A DNA stretch of 64,000 bases from Streptomyces sp. NRRL F-525 (GTDB lineage: Bacteria > Actinomycetota > Actinomycetes > Streptomycetales > Streptomycetaceae), in contig NZ_JNXE01000035.1 of assembly GCF_000716605.1 (NCBI RefSeq), forward strand, positions 1 to 64,000. Direction: 5' to 3'. The notes under the pieces are model-generated. The model was not told where the DNA came from. It did no database searches and was given only the letters and a program-made list of their open reading frames with translations. Shown one piece after another: positions 1-6,951 of the stretch (positions are counted from its first letter, which is position 1; each line of letters opens with the position of its first letter). A program made the position numbers and the translations under genes.

Positions 1-90
1 GTGGAGGCGGGGGCGGGGGTCATGGCCGGGTGGGGGTTGGGGGTTGGGGCTCAGGTGGAGGTCGAGACGGAGTAGCCGGGGAGGTGGGGT

Positions 91-1110
91 TCATCGGTCG
101 TCCGACGGCAGCCTTCCCTCGGCGGCCAGCCGGGCGAGGGCCTCGCGGCTGCGGGGTACGGTGCCGTGCCAGTTCAGCATCGCCACGGCCCGGTCGGGGA
201 CGAACCCGAACCGGGCGTACCGCTCGGCGAGTTCCATCGCCCACGGGGTGACGAGGGTGTCGTCGTCGACGCACATGCCGAGCCAGGTGAAGACCTCGCC
301 GGCGATCCAGCCGCTGATCCAGGTCACCCAGCGCCGGGCGAAGCGCGCGGCCTCCTCGCTGTCCGGGTCCCTTGGCACGCCGGGGACGGTGAGCAGCGCG
401 CACTCGCGGATCGCCTCGGCCATCCGTTCCTCGGTGACCAGGCTCGCGTACGGCATGAAGTCCCGCAGCACCGCGCGGACTTCGAGCCAGACGGGCGGGT
501 CCTCGCCCTCGTCCTCGTAGCTGTGCCAGGAGGGGGCGGGGACCGGATCGGATACGGGGGCTGCGGGTGCACAGGCCTGGAGGATCGCGCGGGCGCGGGC
601 GATGTTGTCGGCGGTTTCCGGGAGTTGAGCCGGCCACTGGAAGCCGGTGTCCCAGCTGTAGGGGAGATCGTGCACGGCGGACGGCAGCAACGGGCTTTCC
701 CCCTGGGGGAGTTGGCGTGCGCGGGCCTCGTACCCGGGGCGGCGCAGCAACGTCAGGGAGTCCCTCGCCCAGGCCCGGCTCACCTCGTCCACCCTGCCGT
801 CCCGCACGAGCCGCAGCAGGGCCTGCTCGCCATGGGGCGTACCGAGGTCCCGCAGCAGGCTCACCGCGTGGTGGGCGGCGAGGCCGAGCACGGCGCATCG
901 TTCGGCGACCACCGCGACACCGATCTCGTCGTACGGCCGCTGCCGGAGCCGGCGCAGCAGGTCGGGGACCGAGCCCGCGAGCGTCGGGTCGGTCGAGGCC
1001 CGCGCCAGCGCGTCCAGGGTGGCCCGCTCGTTCGCTTCGGTGTGGGCCGGTTCCTCCCGTGTCCGGCGCCCGTCCGGGGGCGGGTCGTGCCACGGATCGC
1101 TGTGCGGCAC
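91..1110 (-). CDS. Hypothetical protein, third gene downstream of the toxin
   Basis: A 339-residue soluble protein from a GTG start, with no signal peptide or membrane segment. I recognise no catalytic motif. The first half (about 25-130) is Arg/Leu-rich helical and could be a repeat-type helical fold; the second half has many Trp and Asp/Glu residues (for example WISGWIAGEVFTWLGM near 280), resembling soluble immunity or scaffold proteins. It starts 7 bp after the preceding gene, so it is very probably in the same transcript as the toxin and its immunity gene. That position suggests a role in toxin neutralisation or loading, but the sequence does not show one. The coding assignment is firm and the function unknown. 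Confidence 0.75.
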   Translation of the reverse strand: MPHSDPWHDPPPDGRRTREEPAHTEANERATLDALARASTDPTLAGSVPDLLRRLRQRPYDEIGVAVVAERCAVLGLAAHHAVSLLRDLGTPHGEQALLRLVRDGRVDEVSRAWARDSLTLLRRPGYEARARQLPQGESPLLPSAVHDLPYSWDTGFQWPAQLPETADNIARARAILQACAPAAPVSDPVPAPSWHSYEDEGEDPPVWLEVRAVLRDFMPYASLVTEERMAEAIRECALLTVPGVPRDPDSEEAARFARRWVTWISGWIAGEVFTWLGMCVDDDTLVTPWAMELAERYARFGFVPDRAVAMLNWHGTVPRSREALARLAAEGRLPSDDR

Positions 1111-1116
1111 GGCGGT

Positions 1117-1632
1117 TCAGCCGTCTTCGGGGAGCTCGGTGATCGGGTGGTCGGAGACGACGGCGCAGAGGATCATGGGGGCGTCGCCGTCGGACTGGCT
1201 GAGGGAGACGGCCAGTTGGCGGGTGGGGGTTTCCGGGCGGGCGGTCGGTACCGGTTCCCAGACCGTGAGGTCGCCCAGCAGGTCCTCGTCGCACAGGGCT
1301 TGGAAGAGGGCGGGCATCGGGTCTCCCGCGATCTTGCGGAAGAGCGGTACGTGCATGGCGACTTGGCGGTGCGGTCCGTAGCGGTCGTCCAACTGGCGGA
1401 CGAGGGCGGACAGTTGGGCCTCCGCCGCCTCTTCCGCCTCGTTGCGCTCGGGTGCGTACACGCCGGTGAGCGGTCTGCCCACCCACAGCGGGGCGATCAC
1501 GAAGCCCTCGCCTCGGGTTCGGGTCCACTCCCCCGTGGCCGGGTCGCCCTCGCTCACGGTCGGTCCGGTCGCCGGTACGGGGCCGGTGAGCAGCGCGTCG
1601 AGGTCCCGGAGTTCCCGGCCGGGTGCGGTCAC
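1117..1632 (-). CDS. Hypothetical protein in the toxin operon
   Basis: A 171-residue protein starting at a GTG that overlaps the previous stop as GTGA, so translation is coupled to the immunity-like gene. The middle reads as a compact alpha/beta domain (GFVIAPLWVGRPLTGVYAP, about 45-65), somewhat like SseB-type or small immunity folds, but I cannot assign a family. There is no signal peptide or membrane helix. Its place between the Imm52-like gene and the last gene of the operon suggests an accessory to the toxin pair, for example a second immunity protein against another toxin allele. A longer reading from further upstream in the same frame is not supported, because it runs through the Imm52-like gene. 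Confidence 0.7.
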   Translation of the reverse strand: MTAPGRELRDLDALLTGPVPATGPTVSEGDPATGEWTRTRGEGFVIAPLWVGRPLTGVYAPERNEAEEAAEAQLSALVRQLDDRYGPHRQVAMHVPLFRKIAGDPMPALFQALCDEDLLGDLTVWEPVPTARPETPTRQLAVSLSQSDGDAPMILCAVVSDHPITELPEDG

Positions 1633-2327
1633 AGCGTGGCCCGGTCCATGGGGCGTGGCAGGGGCCGTAGCGCTCCGGTCTCCCGCAGCCGTTCGAAGGC
1701 CCGCACCACCGCGTCCACGTCGTCCTCCGTCGCGAGGTCGAGGACAACGCCCGCGCCGGGGACGGCTGTTCGGGGTGCGGTCAGGTCGTCCGGCACCAAC
1801 TCGGCGCGTGCTGGCGAGAGATAGCCGGCCCGGCCCACGCAGGGGTCGCCGACGCCGTACTCCGCCTCGTCCTCCAGCGCGTCCAGTACGTCGTCGTCGG
1901 TCACGTCGCCGAAGTCGGGGTGCCAGAACTCGGCGACGGCGGCGAGGAGTTGGGTGCCGGGCAGCTCGGTGTCCTCGGGTGAGCGGATGCCGATCACCAG
2001 TGACTGGAGCAGGAACCCGGAGTCGCCACCGGCCAGTCCGCTCACCTCGACCGTCCAGCCGGGTGCGCCCGTGGCGGTGAGCCGGAGAGCGGTGCCGGTG
2101 CCCTTCGACCAGTCGTCCGCGGCCCGGGCATCCTGGAGGGCTGCGCGCAGGCTGCCCTCGTCCGACGGCACCGGGGAGGCCGGCGCGGAGACCGCCGTCC
2201 ACTCCGCGGGCAGGGCTGCGTGCGGAAGGAGCCGGGTGACCTGGTCGAGTGTCGCCTTCCAGCGGCCGGCCAACTCCTCGACCGATTCCTCCCTGGGGCC
2301 CCAGAAGCCCCTCACCAGACGTCGCAT
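1629..2327 (-). CDS. Probable Imm52-family immunity protein
   Basis: A 232-residue soluble protein directly downstream of the toxin gene. The N-terminus (GFWGPREESVEELAGRW, residues 7-23) matches what I remember of the Imm52 family, which starts with a YWGPR.ES.EECA-like stretch and accompanies Tox-REase-5 nucleases. The rest is acidic (DVTDDDVLDALEDEAEYG near 140-157), as expected of a protein that binds a basic nuclease. The gene lies 98 bp after the toxin stop and on the same strand, the usual toxin-then-immunity order. Start is ATG at 2327. The Imm52 call rests on recognition of this short motif and on the neighbour; a profile search would settle it. Confidence 0.6.
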   Translation of the reverse strand: MRRLVRGFWGPREESVEELAGRWKATLDQVTRLLPHAALPAEWTAVSAPASPVPSDEGSLRAALQDARAADDWSKGTGTALRLTATGAPGWTVEVSGLAGGDSGFLLQSLVIGIRSPEDTELPGTQLLAAVAEFWHPDFGDVTDDDVLDALEDEAEYGVGDPCVGRAGYLSPARAELVPDDLTAPRTAVPGAGVVLDLATEDDVDAVVRAFERLRETGALRPLPRPMDRATL

Positions 2328-2425
2328 TTCTCCGTCTCCGTCTCCGTCGTACGTGGTCCCTGGTCGCGCGTATGTCTGCGTGTGCGGGTGTCGTAGCAGG
2401 TCGGGCTGCCGTCACCCTAGTCGAG

Positions 2426-4684
2426 CTAGCCGAACGCGCCCGGCTTGCGGGTTCCGCCGACCGGCTTCTGCTTCTCGTAGACGACCCTGATGTCGAGGCC
2501 CTCGTCGCGGAACGCCCGCCTGGCTGCCTTGGCCACGTCCGGGTTGGAGAAGTGCCATTCGACGGCCTTGCCGCCCGCGGCCGCCACCTGCCGCCGCGCC
2601 TCGGTGGCGAACTCGGCCTTCGCGGACGGGGTCAGCTCCCCCTTGCTGGACTTGGAGAGGTAGCCCTCGTAACCGTTCTTGGCCTCCAGATACGTCTGCC
2701 GGCCCGCGTCCCAGCCGTCGAACTCGACGTCGGGCACGCCCTTCTTGGGGTACGGGACCACGTACTCCTCGCCGCGGACCGTGCCGGTGACCTGCTCCTG
2801 GTAGCGGAGCCAGGACTCGTTCTGCCAGTTGGGCGCGGGGTTGCGGTCCCGGCTCGCCCAGAAGCCGTCGCTGCTGTCGGCGTCGCCGAGCGTGTGGTTC
2901 TTCAGGTCGGCGGCCCAGTCCGGCGGGTTGTAGTTGCGCGGGTCCGAGGTGTCGCCGTGCTTGGGGTCGGGGTACTCCTTCTTGGCCGCCGCGGCCTTCG
3001 CCGCGCGTCCCGGCTCCTCCGCCCGCTTCTTGGCCAGGTAGGCCTCCCGCTCCTCCTTGCGGGCCTCCTCGGCCTCCTTCTTGGCGTCCTCGTCGCAGCC
3101 GTCCTCGGCGAGGAGGACGTACGGGGAGGACGCGCCGGCGGCCAGGACGGTGGTGCCGGTACCGGTGCCGCCGAGCAGCCCGGGACCACCGCCACCGTTG
3201 TCGCCGTACGGGATCCGGTGCGCCGGGGCGCCGATCGTGCAGCCGGACTCGCGAGCCTTCTTCTCGGCCTCGTCCGCCGCGTCGTCGGCTTCCTTCGCCG
3301 CCTTCTCGGCACCTTCTACGTCGCCTGCCTTGGCCGCCTTCTTGGCGTCCTCGGCGGCCTTGGAGGCTTCCTCCGCGAACTTGCCGAGCTTCCCCAGCTT
3401 GCCGATCTTGCCGAGGTCGCCGAGCTTCTCGACGACCTTGGCGCCGTCATAGCCCGGGATGAAGAGGGAGCCCGCGTTCCAGAGGACGTGGCTGACGGCG
3501 CGGGTCTTGTCGCCGTTGTTCCAGTCCTTGGCCACGTCGTCGCCGATGAACACGTCGTAGAGGACCGTGCCGCCGGTCTTGACGGAAGCACCGGCCCAGT
3601 CCCACAGGGCACCGCCGTAGTCGCCGTCGGACCACTTCTTGCCGGCGTCCTTGGAGTTCTTCGACCAGTCGTCGCCGAGCTGTTTGCCGTAGTCGCCGAT
3701 GCCTTTCAGGGTGTCCCAGGGGTGCCGGACCATGTCGTAGATACCGGTGACGTCGCCCCAGACACCGTCGACGAAGAGGCCCTGGCCCACTTGCTTGACC
3801 TGGTTGCCGGCGCAGCCGAAGAAGGCGCCGATGCCGGAGAAGCAGCCGTCGTCGCCTTTGTTGTCGTTGTCGTCCTTCTTGTCGTCGGCGGGGGCGGGGG
3901 CGGGTTTCTGGTCGTCGGTGGTGCCGGTGGTACCGGTGGTGGTGCCCGTGCCGGTGGAGCCGGTGGTCCCGCCGTTTGTGGTTCCGCCGTTGCCGTCGGC
4001 GTTGTTGTTGCCGGCGGTTGTGTCCGTGTCCGTGTCGCTGCCTGCTACGGCCGGGCACGCCAGGCCGGTGACCTTGCAGACCTCCGACTGGATGCCGCCG
4101 AAGATCTGCGTGCCGAGGCCGCTGACCAGCAGCGCGGTGATGATCGCGGCGACGATGGCGATGAACCCGGCGTACTCGACCGCCGTCTGCCCCTCGTCCC
4201 GGCGCCAACGGATCAGCCGGGACAGGGAGAACGGCCGCCGCTCCACGCGCTCCAGGCCGGAAAGCCCGTACCACTGACGGCTTTCGGGCCGGGACAGGAA
4301 GAAGAGGATCAGGATCGGCAGCAGGAGCTGCAACCCCCCGCGGGCGGACCCGGAGACGAGGTTGACGACCCCGCCGAGGATCAACCAGCCCTGTACGGCG
4401 AGGAGTCCACGCCGGACGAAGGTCCCGCCCTCCCAACTCCGCCTGGCGAGCCACCAACCGAGGACACCGGGCGCGGCGGCGTACGCGACGAGGGCGATCA
4501 CCTGTCCGTCGAGGGCGTCGTAGGCCCCGGCGGTCATCAGCAGCCCGAGCCCGCCGACGAGGGTGACCGCGAAGAGTACGTGCACCAGCACCAGCGCGGC
4601 GGCGAGCGGCACGGGCATGTCCCTGCGCCCGTTCAACTCACCTTGCCCGCCCGGCACTTCCGGCACTCCTCCGATCGAGGCCAT
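2426..4684 (-). CDS. Polymorphic toxin with Flp-pilin-type motif and REase-fold toxin domain
   Basis: A 752-residue protein. Residues 25-130 hold about four hydrophobic segments. At 165-171 is GQTAVEY followed by a long hydrophobic helix, the same core as the Flp pilin at 15637-15834, so it carries a class III prepilin cleavage/assembly motif. A Thr/Gly/Asn-rich linker (about 215-265) follows, then a region typical of actinobacterial toxin stalks (GVWGDVTGIYDMVRHPW, about 305), a charged Ala/Lys/Glu coiled coil (about 420-480), a second coil, and a C-terminal domain from about 605. That domain has FDGWD (654-658) and YLEAKNG (665-671), a D...ExK arrangement like Tox-REase-5 of the restriction-endonuclease fold. 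ATG start has a GGGGGAG ribosome site. Function as a secreted nuclease is inferred; the pilin-like anchor is visible. Confidence 0.75.
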   Translation of the reverse strand: MASIGGVPEVPGGQGELNGRRDMPVPLAAALVLVHVLFAVTLVGGLGLLMTAGAYDALDGQVIALVAYAAAPGVLGWWLARRSWEGGTFVRRGLLAVQGWLILGGVVNLVSGSARGGLQLLLPILILFFLSRPESRQWYGLSGLERVERRPFSLSRLIRWRRDEGQTAVEYAGFIAIVAAIITALLVSGLGTQIFGGIQSEVCKVTGLACPAVAGSDTDTDTTAGNNNADGNGGTTNGGTTGSTGTGTTTGTTGTTDDQKPAPAPADDKKDDNDNKGDDGCFSGIGAFFGCAGNQVKQVGQGLFVDGVWGDVTGIYDMVRHPWDTLKGIGDYGKQLGDDWSKNSKDAGKKWSDGDYGGALWDWAGASVKTGGTVLYDVFIGDDVAKDWNNGDKTRAVSHVLWNAGSLFIPGYDGAKVVEKLGDLGKIGKLGKLGKFAEEASKAAEDAKKAAKAGDVEGAEKAAKEADDAADEAEKKARESGCTIGAPAHRIPYGDNGGGGPGLLGGTGTGTTVLAAGASSPYVLLAEDGCDEDAKKEAEEARKEEREAYLAKKRAEEPGRAAKAAAAKKEYPDPKHGDTSDPRNYNPPDWAADLKNHTLGDADSSDGFWASRDRNPAPNWQNESWLRYQEQVTGTVRGEEYVVPYPKKGVPDVEFDGWDAGRQTYLEAKNGYEGYLSKSSKGELTPSAKAEFATEARRQVAAAGGKAVEWHFSNPDVAKAARRAFRDEGLDIRVVYEKQKPVGGTRKPGAFG

Positions 4685-4758
4685 GGTGTCTCCCCCGTCC
4701 CCCGACGTCGCTCCCAGCGCGACAAGACCTTGCAGAGGTTCCAGAGGTTAGGGACGGG

Positions 4759-4794
4759 ACGGGTGCCCGAGATGGGCCCGTGGGCCTAAATCGG
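4759..4794 (-). promoter_or_regulatory. Toxin promoter-region motif shared with the Flp pilin gene
   Basis: Read on the minus strand, the upstream region has CCGATTTAGG, then CCC, a 2-bp gap, GGGCCC, TCT and ACCCGT, lying about 75-110 bp before the toxin start. The same order and nearly the same spacing occurs before the Flp pilin gene (15915-15950). The identity is seen directly; regulation by the nearby response regulator is inference. Confidence 0.55.
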
Positions 4795-4805
4795 TACCCA
4801 AGTAC

Positions 4806-4844
4806 TGTAGGATCTCGCGGCTCATGTCATAAGGCATCGCGCTG
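4806..4844 (+). repeat. Left end of the Tn7-like element
   Basis: Begins TGTAGGATCTC and reads CTC and CATAA at the same offsets as the right end. Further TCTC-containing stretches follow at about 4864 (TCTCGCGCC) and 4890 (TCTCAGGACG) and may be additional TnsB sites. The left region up to the first cargo stop (4931) holds no gene. Confidence 0.7.
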
Positions 4845-4931
4845 ACCAGCAGCTTCTCGGACTGTCTCGCGCCGTGGCCAAGCACTCTTGTCTCAGGACG
4901 GGTGGCATTTCCTCATGGCCCACGTCAGGAG

Positions 4932-5243
4932 TCACGGTTGTCGGGCTTTGATCTGTCGGCGGGCCATGTCCCAGACCTTCTCGAACTGGTCGGAGGTCAA
5001 TTCCTCGGGGTCGTGGCCTTCCCATTCTGAGACGGGCAGTTCAGCTGTGACCCCGAACCTGCTGTCGTATTCATCGAGGCGGCCCGCATCCTGCGCCTGC
5101 TGCCATTCGCTGAGGGATGCCGCTGCGATCGGGGTCAGCCCGGGGCCATGGAGCTCGATCTGCCGAGTCACCCACCCCTCTGCGTCGACCTCGAAGTAGA
5201 ACCAGATGTCTTCCTCGTCCCAGTAGCAGCGCATCCATGTCAT
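4932..5243 (-). CDS. Cargo hypothetical protein
   Basis: About 103 residues from ATG at 5243 (MTWMRCYWDEEDIWFYFEVD); a longer reading from 5285 would overlap the previous gene by 23 bp and has no better ribosome site. The protein is acidic and aromatic-rich with a central TRQIELHGPG strand, and I have the impression of a widespread small Streptomyces family often found beside orphan toxins. No catalytic motif or signal is visible. It lies next to the left end of the transposon, so it is cargo rather than transposition machinery. A role as an orphan immunity protein is possible but not shown. Confidence 0.65.
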   Translation of the reverse strand: MTWMRCYWDEEDIWFYFEVDAEGWVTRQIELHGPGLTPIAAASLSEWQQAQDAGRLDEYDSRFGVTAELPVSEWEGHDPEELTSDQFEKVWDMARRQIKARQP

Positions 5244-5262
5244 CGGCCCATGGTGACTGGGG

Positions 5263-5745
5263 TCACCGGAGCGCGGCGAGTTCATTGACCGAGCGAGTAG
5301 GGGTGCCCAGGAACAGCTCGGAAGCTGCGGTGCCGTATGCGATGTTGAGGGTGTCGAGGCGGTAGGTCCATTCGCCGCCGTGGGTGCCCGCGAAGCGGTA
5401 GTTGACCTGCCAGCGGAGCCATTCGCCGCGTGCCAGCCGGACTGCTGGCGGCCGCCTCCACCTGCGGGGCATGCCGAACGGGGTCACGGCCGGCTGAACG
5501 CGCAGCTTGGCGCCGTCTTCGCGTAGAACCACGCCGGTGTCCGCGGCGGAGTCGGGCAGACCCTCCCGGGTGACGAATCGGGGCTGGAAGCTGTCTGCTT
5601 CGTGCATGAGGACTTCATGGACGTAGGGGGGTGCCAGAAGCGGCAGGGGAAAGGCCGTTGGGACCGCGTTCCGGCGGGAAGCTTCAGGTCCACCCCGAGA
5701 TCGTTTTGTCCAAGAAGTGCGCACCCACTGGATGACTGTGTCCAC
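5263..5745 (-). CDS. Cargo hypothetical protein
   Basis: About 160 residues from GTG at 5745, preceded by AAGGA eight bases upstream, the best ribosome site available; an internal ATG at 5607 (MHEADSFQPRF) is the alternative. The second half (WLRWQVNYRFAGTHGGEWTYRLDTLNIAYG, given here only as landmark strands WLRWQVNYRF and WTYRLDTLNIAYG) reads as beta-rich. No known motif, signal peptide or membrane segment was found. It is followed after 19 bp by the next cargo gene on the same strand, so the two are probably co-transcribed. Function unknown. Confidence 0.6.
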   Translation of the reverse strand: MDTVIQWVRTSWTKRSRGGPEASRRNAVPTAFPLPLLAPPYVHEVLMHEADSFQPRFVTREGLPDSAADTGVVLREDGAKLRVQPAVTPFGMPRRWRRPPAVRLARGEWLRWQVNYRFAGTHGGEWTYRLDTLNIAYGTAASELFLGTPTRSVNELAALR

Positions 5746-5881
5746 GGCGCCGATCCTTCAGCATCCGCACGGATGCTGACCACCCTTTTCCGGCCGCTCG
5801 TCGCAAGGGGCCGCGGAGCTACCCCAAACTCTGTTGGATGGGCGTCCAAGGTGCTGGGATGCTCCTGCGGTGACAACCGGC

Positions 5882-6292
5882 ATGAGCAGATTCCAGACCG
5901 ACGCGGGGTGGGACGGCCCGTACTACCGCGTCCGCGCCGAAGAGTTCGATGCACTGTTCCTCCCCGGCCCTGACGAATCACTCGACGAAGTCTGCAATGT
6001 TGATGTCGAGGTTCATCTACCTGATGGCTCGCGCTGGAGCGCGACGATCTTCACTCTCGCCGAGGTCGATCGGCTGATGAAGCGGTGGGAAGAGACCGAA
6101 GAAGCAGCGGGCGGCAAGTACTTCTGGTGCTCCAACGGCTTGGTCGTGCGGGCTCCGGGCATCCCAGGGATGGTGACAGTGATCGCCGACCTGCTCAGAT
6201 CCCGAGAGTTCGACGGCGCATTTCACCGCCTGGATTCCTCGGCCTCAACGCGCTGGCCGGGGCTTGCCGTTCAGTGTGTGTCACGGAGGTAG
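5882..6292 (+). CDS. Cargo hypothetical protein
   Basis: A 136-residue protein starting MSRFQTDAGWDGPYYRVRAE, in a frame that also offers GTG at 5870 just upstream; neither has a clear Shine-Dalgarno site, so a leaderless transcript is possible. It contains a small alpha/beta domain with HLPDGSRWSATIFTLAEVDRL (split: HLPDGSRWSATI, FTLAEVDRLMKRW) and GGKYFWCSNGLVVR, similar in style to small immunity-type proteins in Streptomyces. It is the only plus-strand gene in the element and its last 22 bases overlap the end of the neighbouring minus-strand gene, a tail-to-tail arrangement. Function unknown. Confidence 0.65.
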   Translation: MSRFQTDAGWDGPYYRVRAEEFDALFLPGPDESLDEVCNVDVEVHLPDGSRWSATIFTLAEVDRLMKRWEETEEAAGGKYFWCSNGLVVRAPGIPGMVTVIADLLRSREFDGAFHRLDSSASTRWPGLAVQCVSRR

Positions 6293-6840
6293 AGGGCAGC
6301 AAGCTGCGGGAGTCGACTTCGCATCTCATCGGGGTCGTCAAAGTCGAAGTCTTCACCCATGTCTCCGGAGTCCTGTTCGGAACTGTCCCGGGTGGCTCTG
6401 TATGCGTCCCAGGCCTCGTAAAAGTCCTCTTCATCTCCGGTGACGTGCTTGAACGCCTCGCTGGCGGCGTAGTTGACGTCCTCGTAGAAGAGAGCCTCGT
6501 CACGGTGCACCTCCGCGGCGGCGATCACTGCCGGGTGCTCAGCGAGGCTGTCCGGGTGAGCCGCTGCCTTCTCGTACCAGTCGCGGCCCAGCGCAATCAG
6601 GCCGGCGCGGAAGTCCATGAAGCTGTCGTCCGAGCAGCCGCCGCCGATGAGGTAGGCGGCGGCCCACATGTCCCATCGGTACACAGCGTCATGCACCTCG
6701 TCGAAGCGTTCCTGGTAGCGAAGGATGTCGTCCTTGGTACGGGCGGCCAGCTCGTTGACTAGGGCTTCCGCGAAAGGCCTGTCTGGCGTACTGGCCGAGC
6801 GGGCGGCCTCGATGATGGTCCAGAACTCAGAGGTGTCCAT
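6271..6840 (-). CDS. DUF4240-type protein (cargo)
   Basis: About 189 residues from ATG at 6840 (MDTSEFWTIIEAARSA). The pattern FW.II..A at the start, then an acidic helix, MWAAAYLIGGGCSDDSF.DFR (about 58-77) and PDSLAEHP is what I know as the DUF4240 family, small cytoplasmic proteins common in actinobacteria and often near defence or toxin genes. The C-terminus is strongly acidic. It sits between the tniQ gene and the rest of the cargo, on the transposase strand but 111 bp upstream of nothing it could be coupled to. No enzymatic role is known for the family. Confidence 0.7.
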   Translation of the reverse strand: MDTSEFWTIIEAARSASTPDRPFAEALVNELAARTKDDILRYQERFDEVHDAVYRWDMWAAAYLIGGGCSDDSFMDFRAGLIALGRDWYEKAAAHPDSLAEHPAVIAAAEVHRDEALFYEDVNYAASEAFKHVTGDEEDFYEAWDAYRATRDSSEQDSGDMGEDFDFDDPDEMRSRLPQLAALYLRDTH

Positions 6841-6951
6841 GGCTGGGCACTCTGCCAGTTGGGTCTGACAGCGAGTCCTGCTGGGGTGTACGACCTCCAC
6901 CGTGATCACGGTGCTGCCTGAGTCGATCCTGAGTTTCGAGTCCCATCGGGG

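Noticed and set aside
2249..4789. Very long plus-strand open frame of 846 codons across the toxin gene
   Set aside because: It is a shadow of the minus-strand toxin; its translation is Gly/Val/Arg-rich without domains, and the toxin has a ribosome site and recognisable domains.
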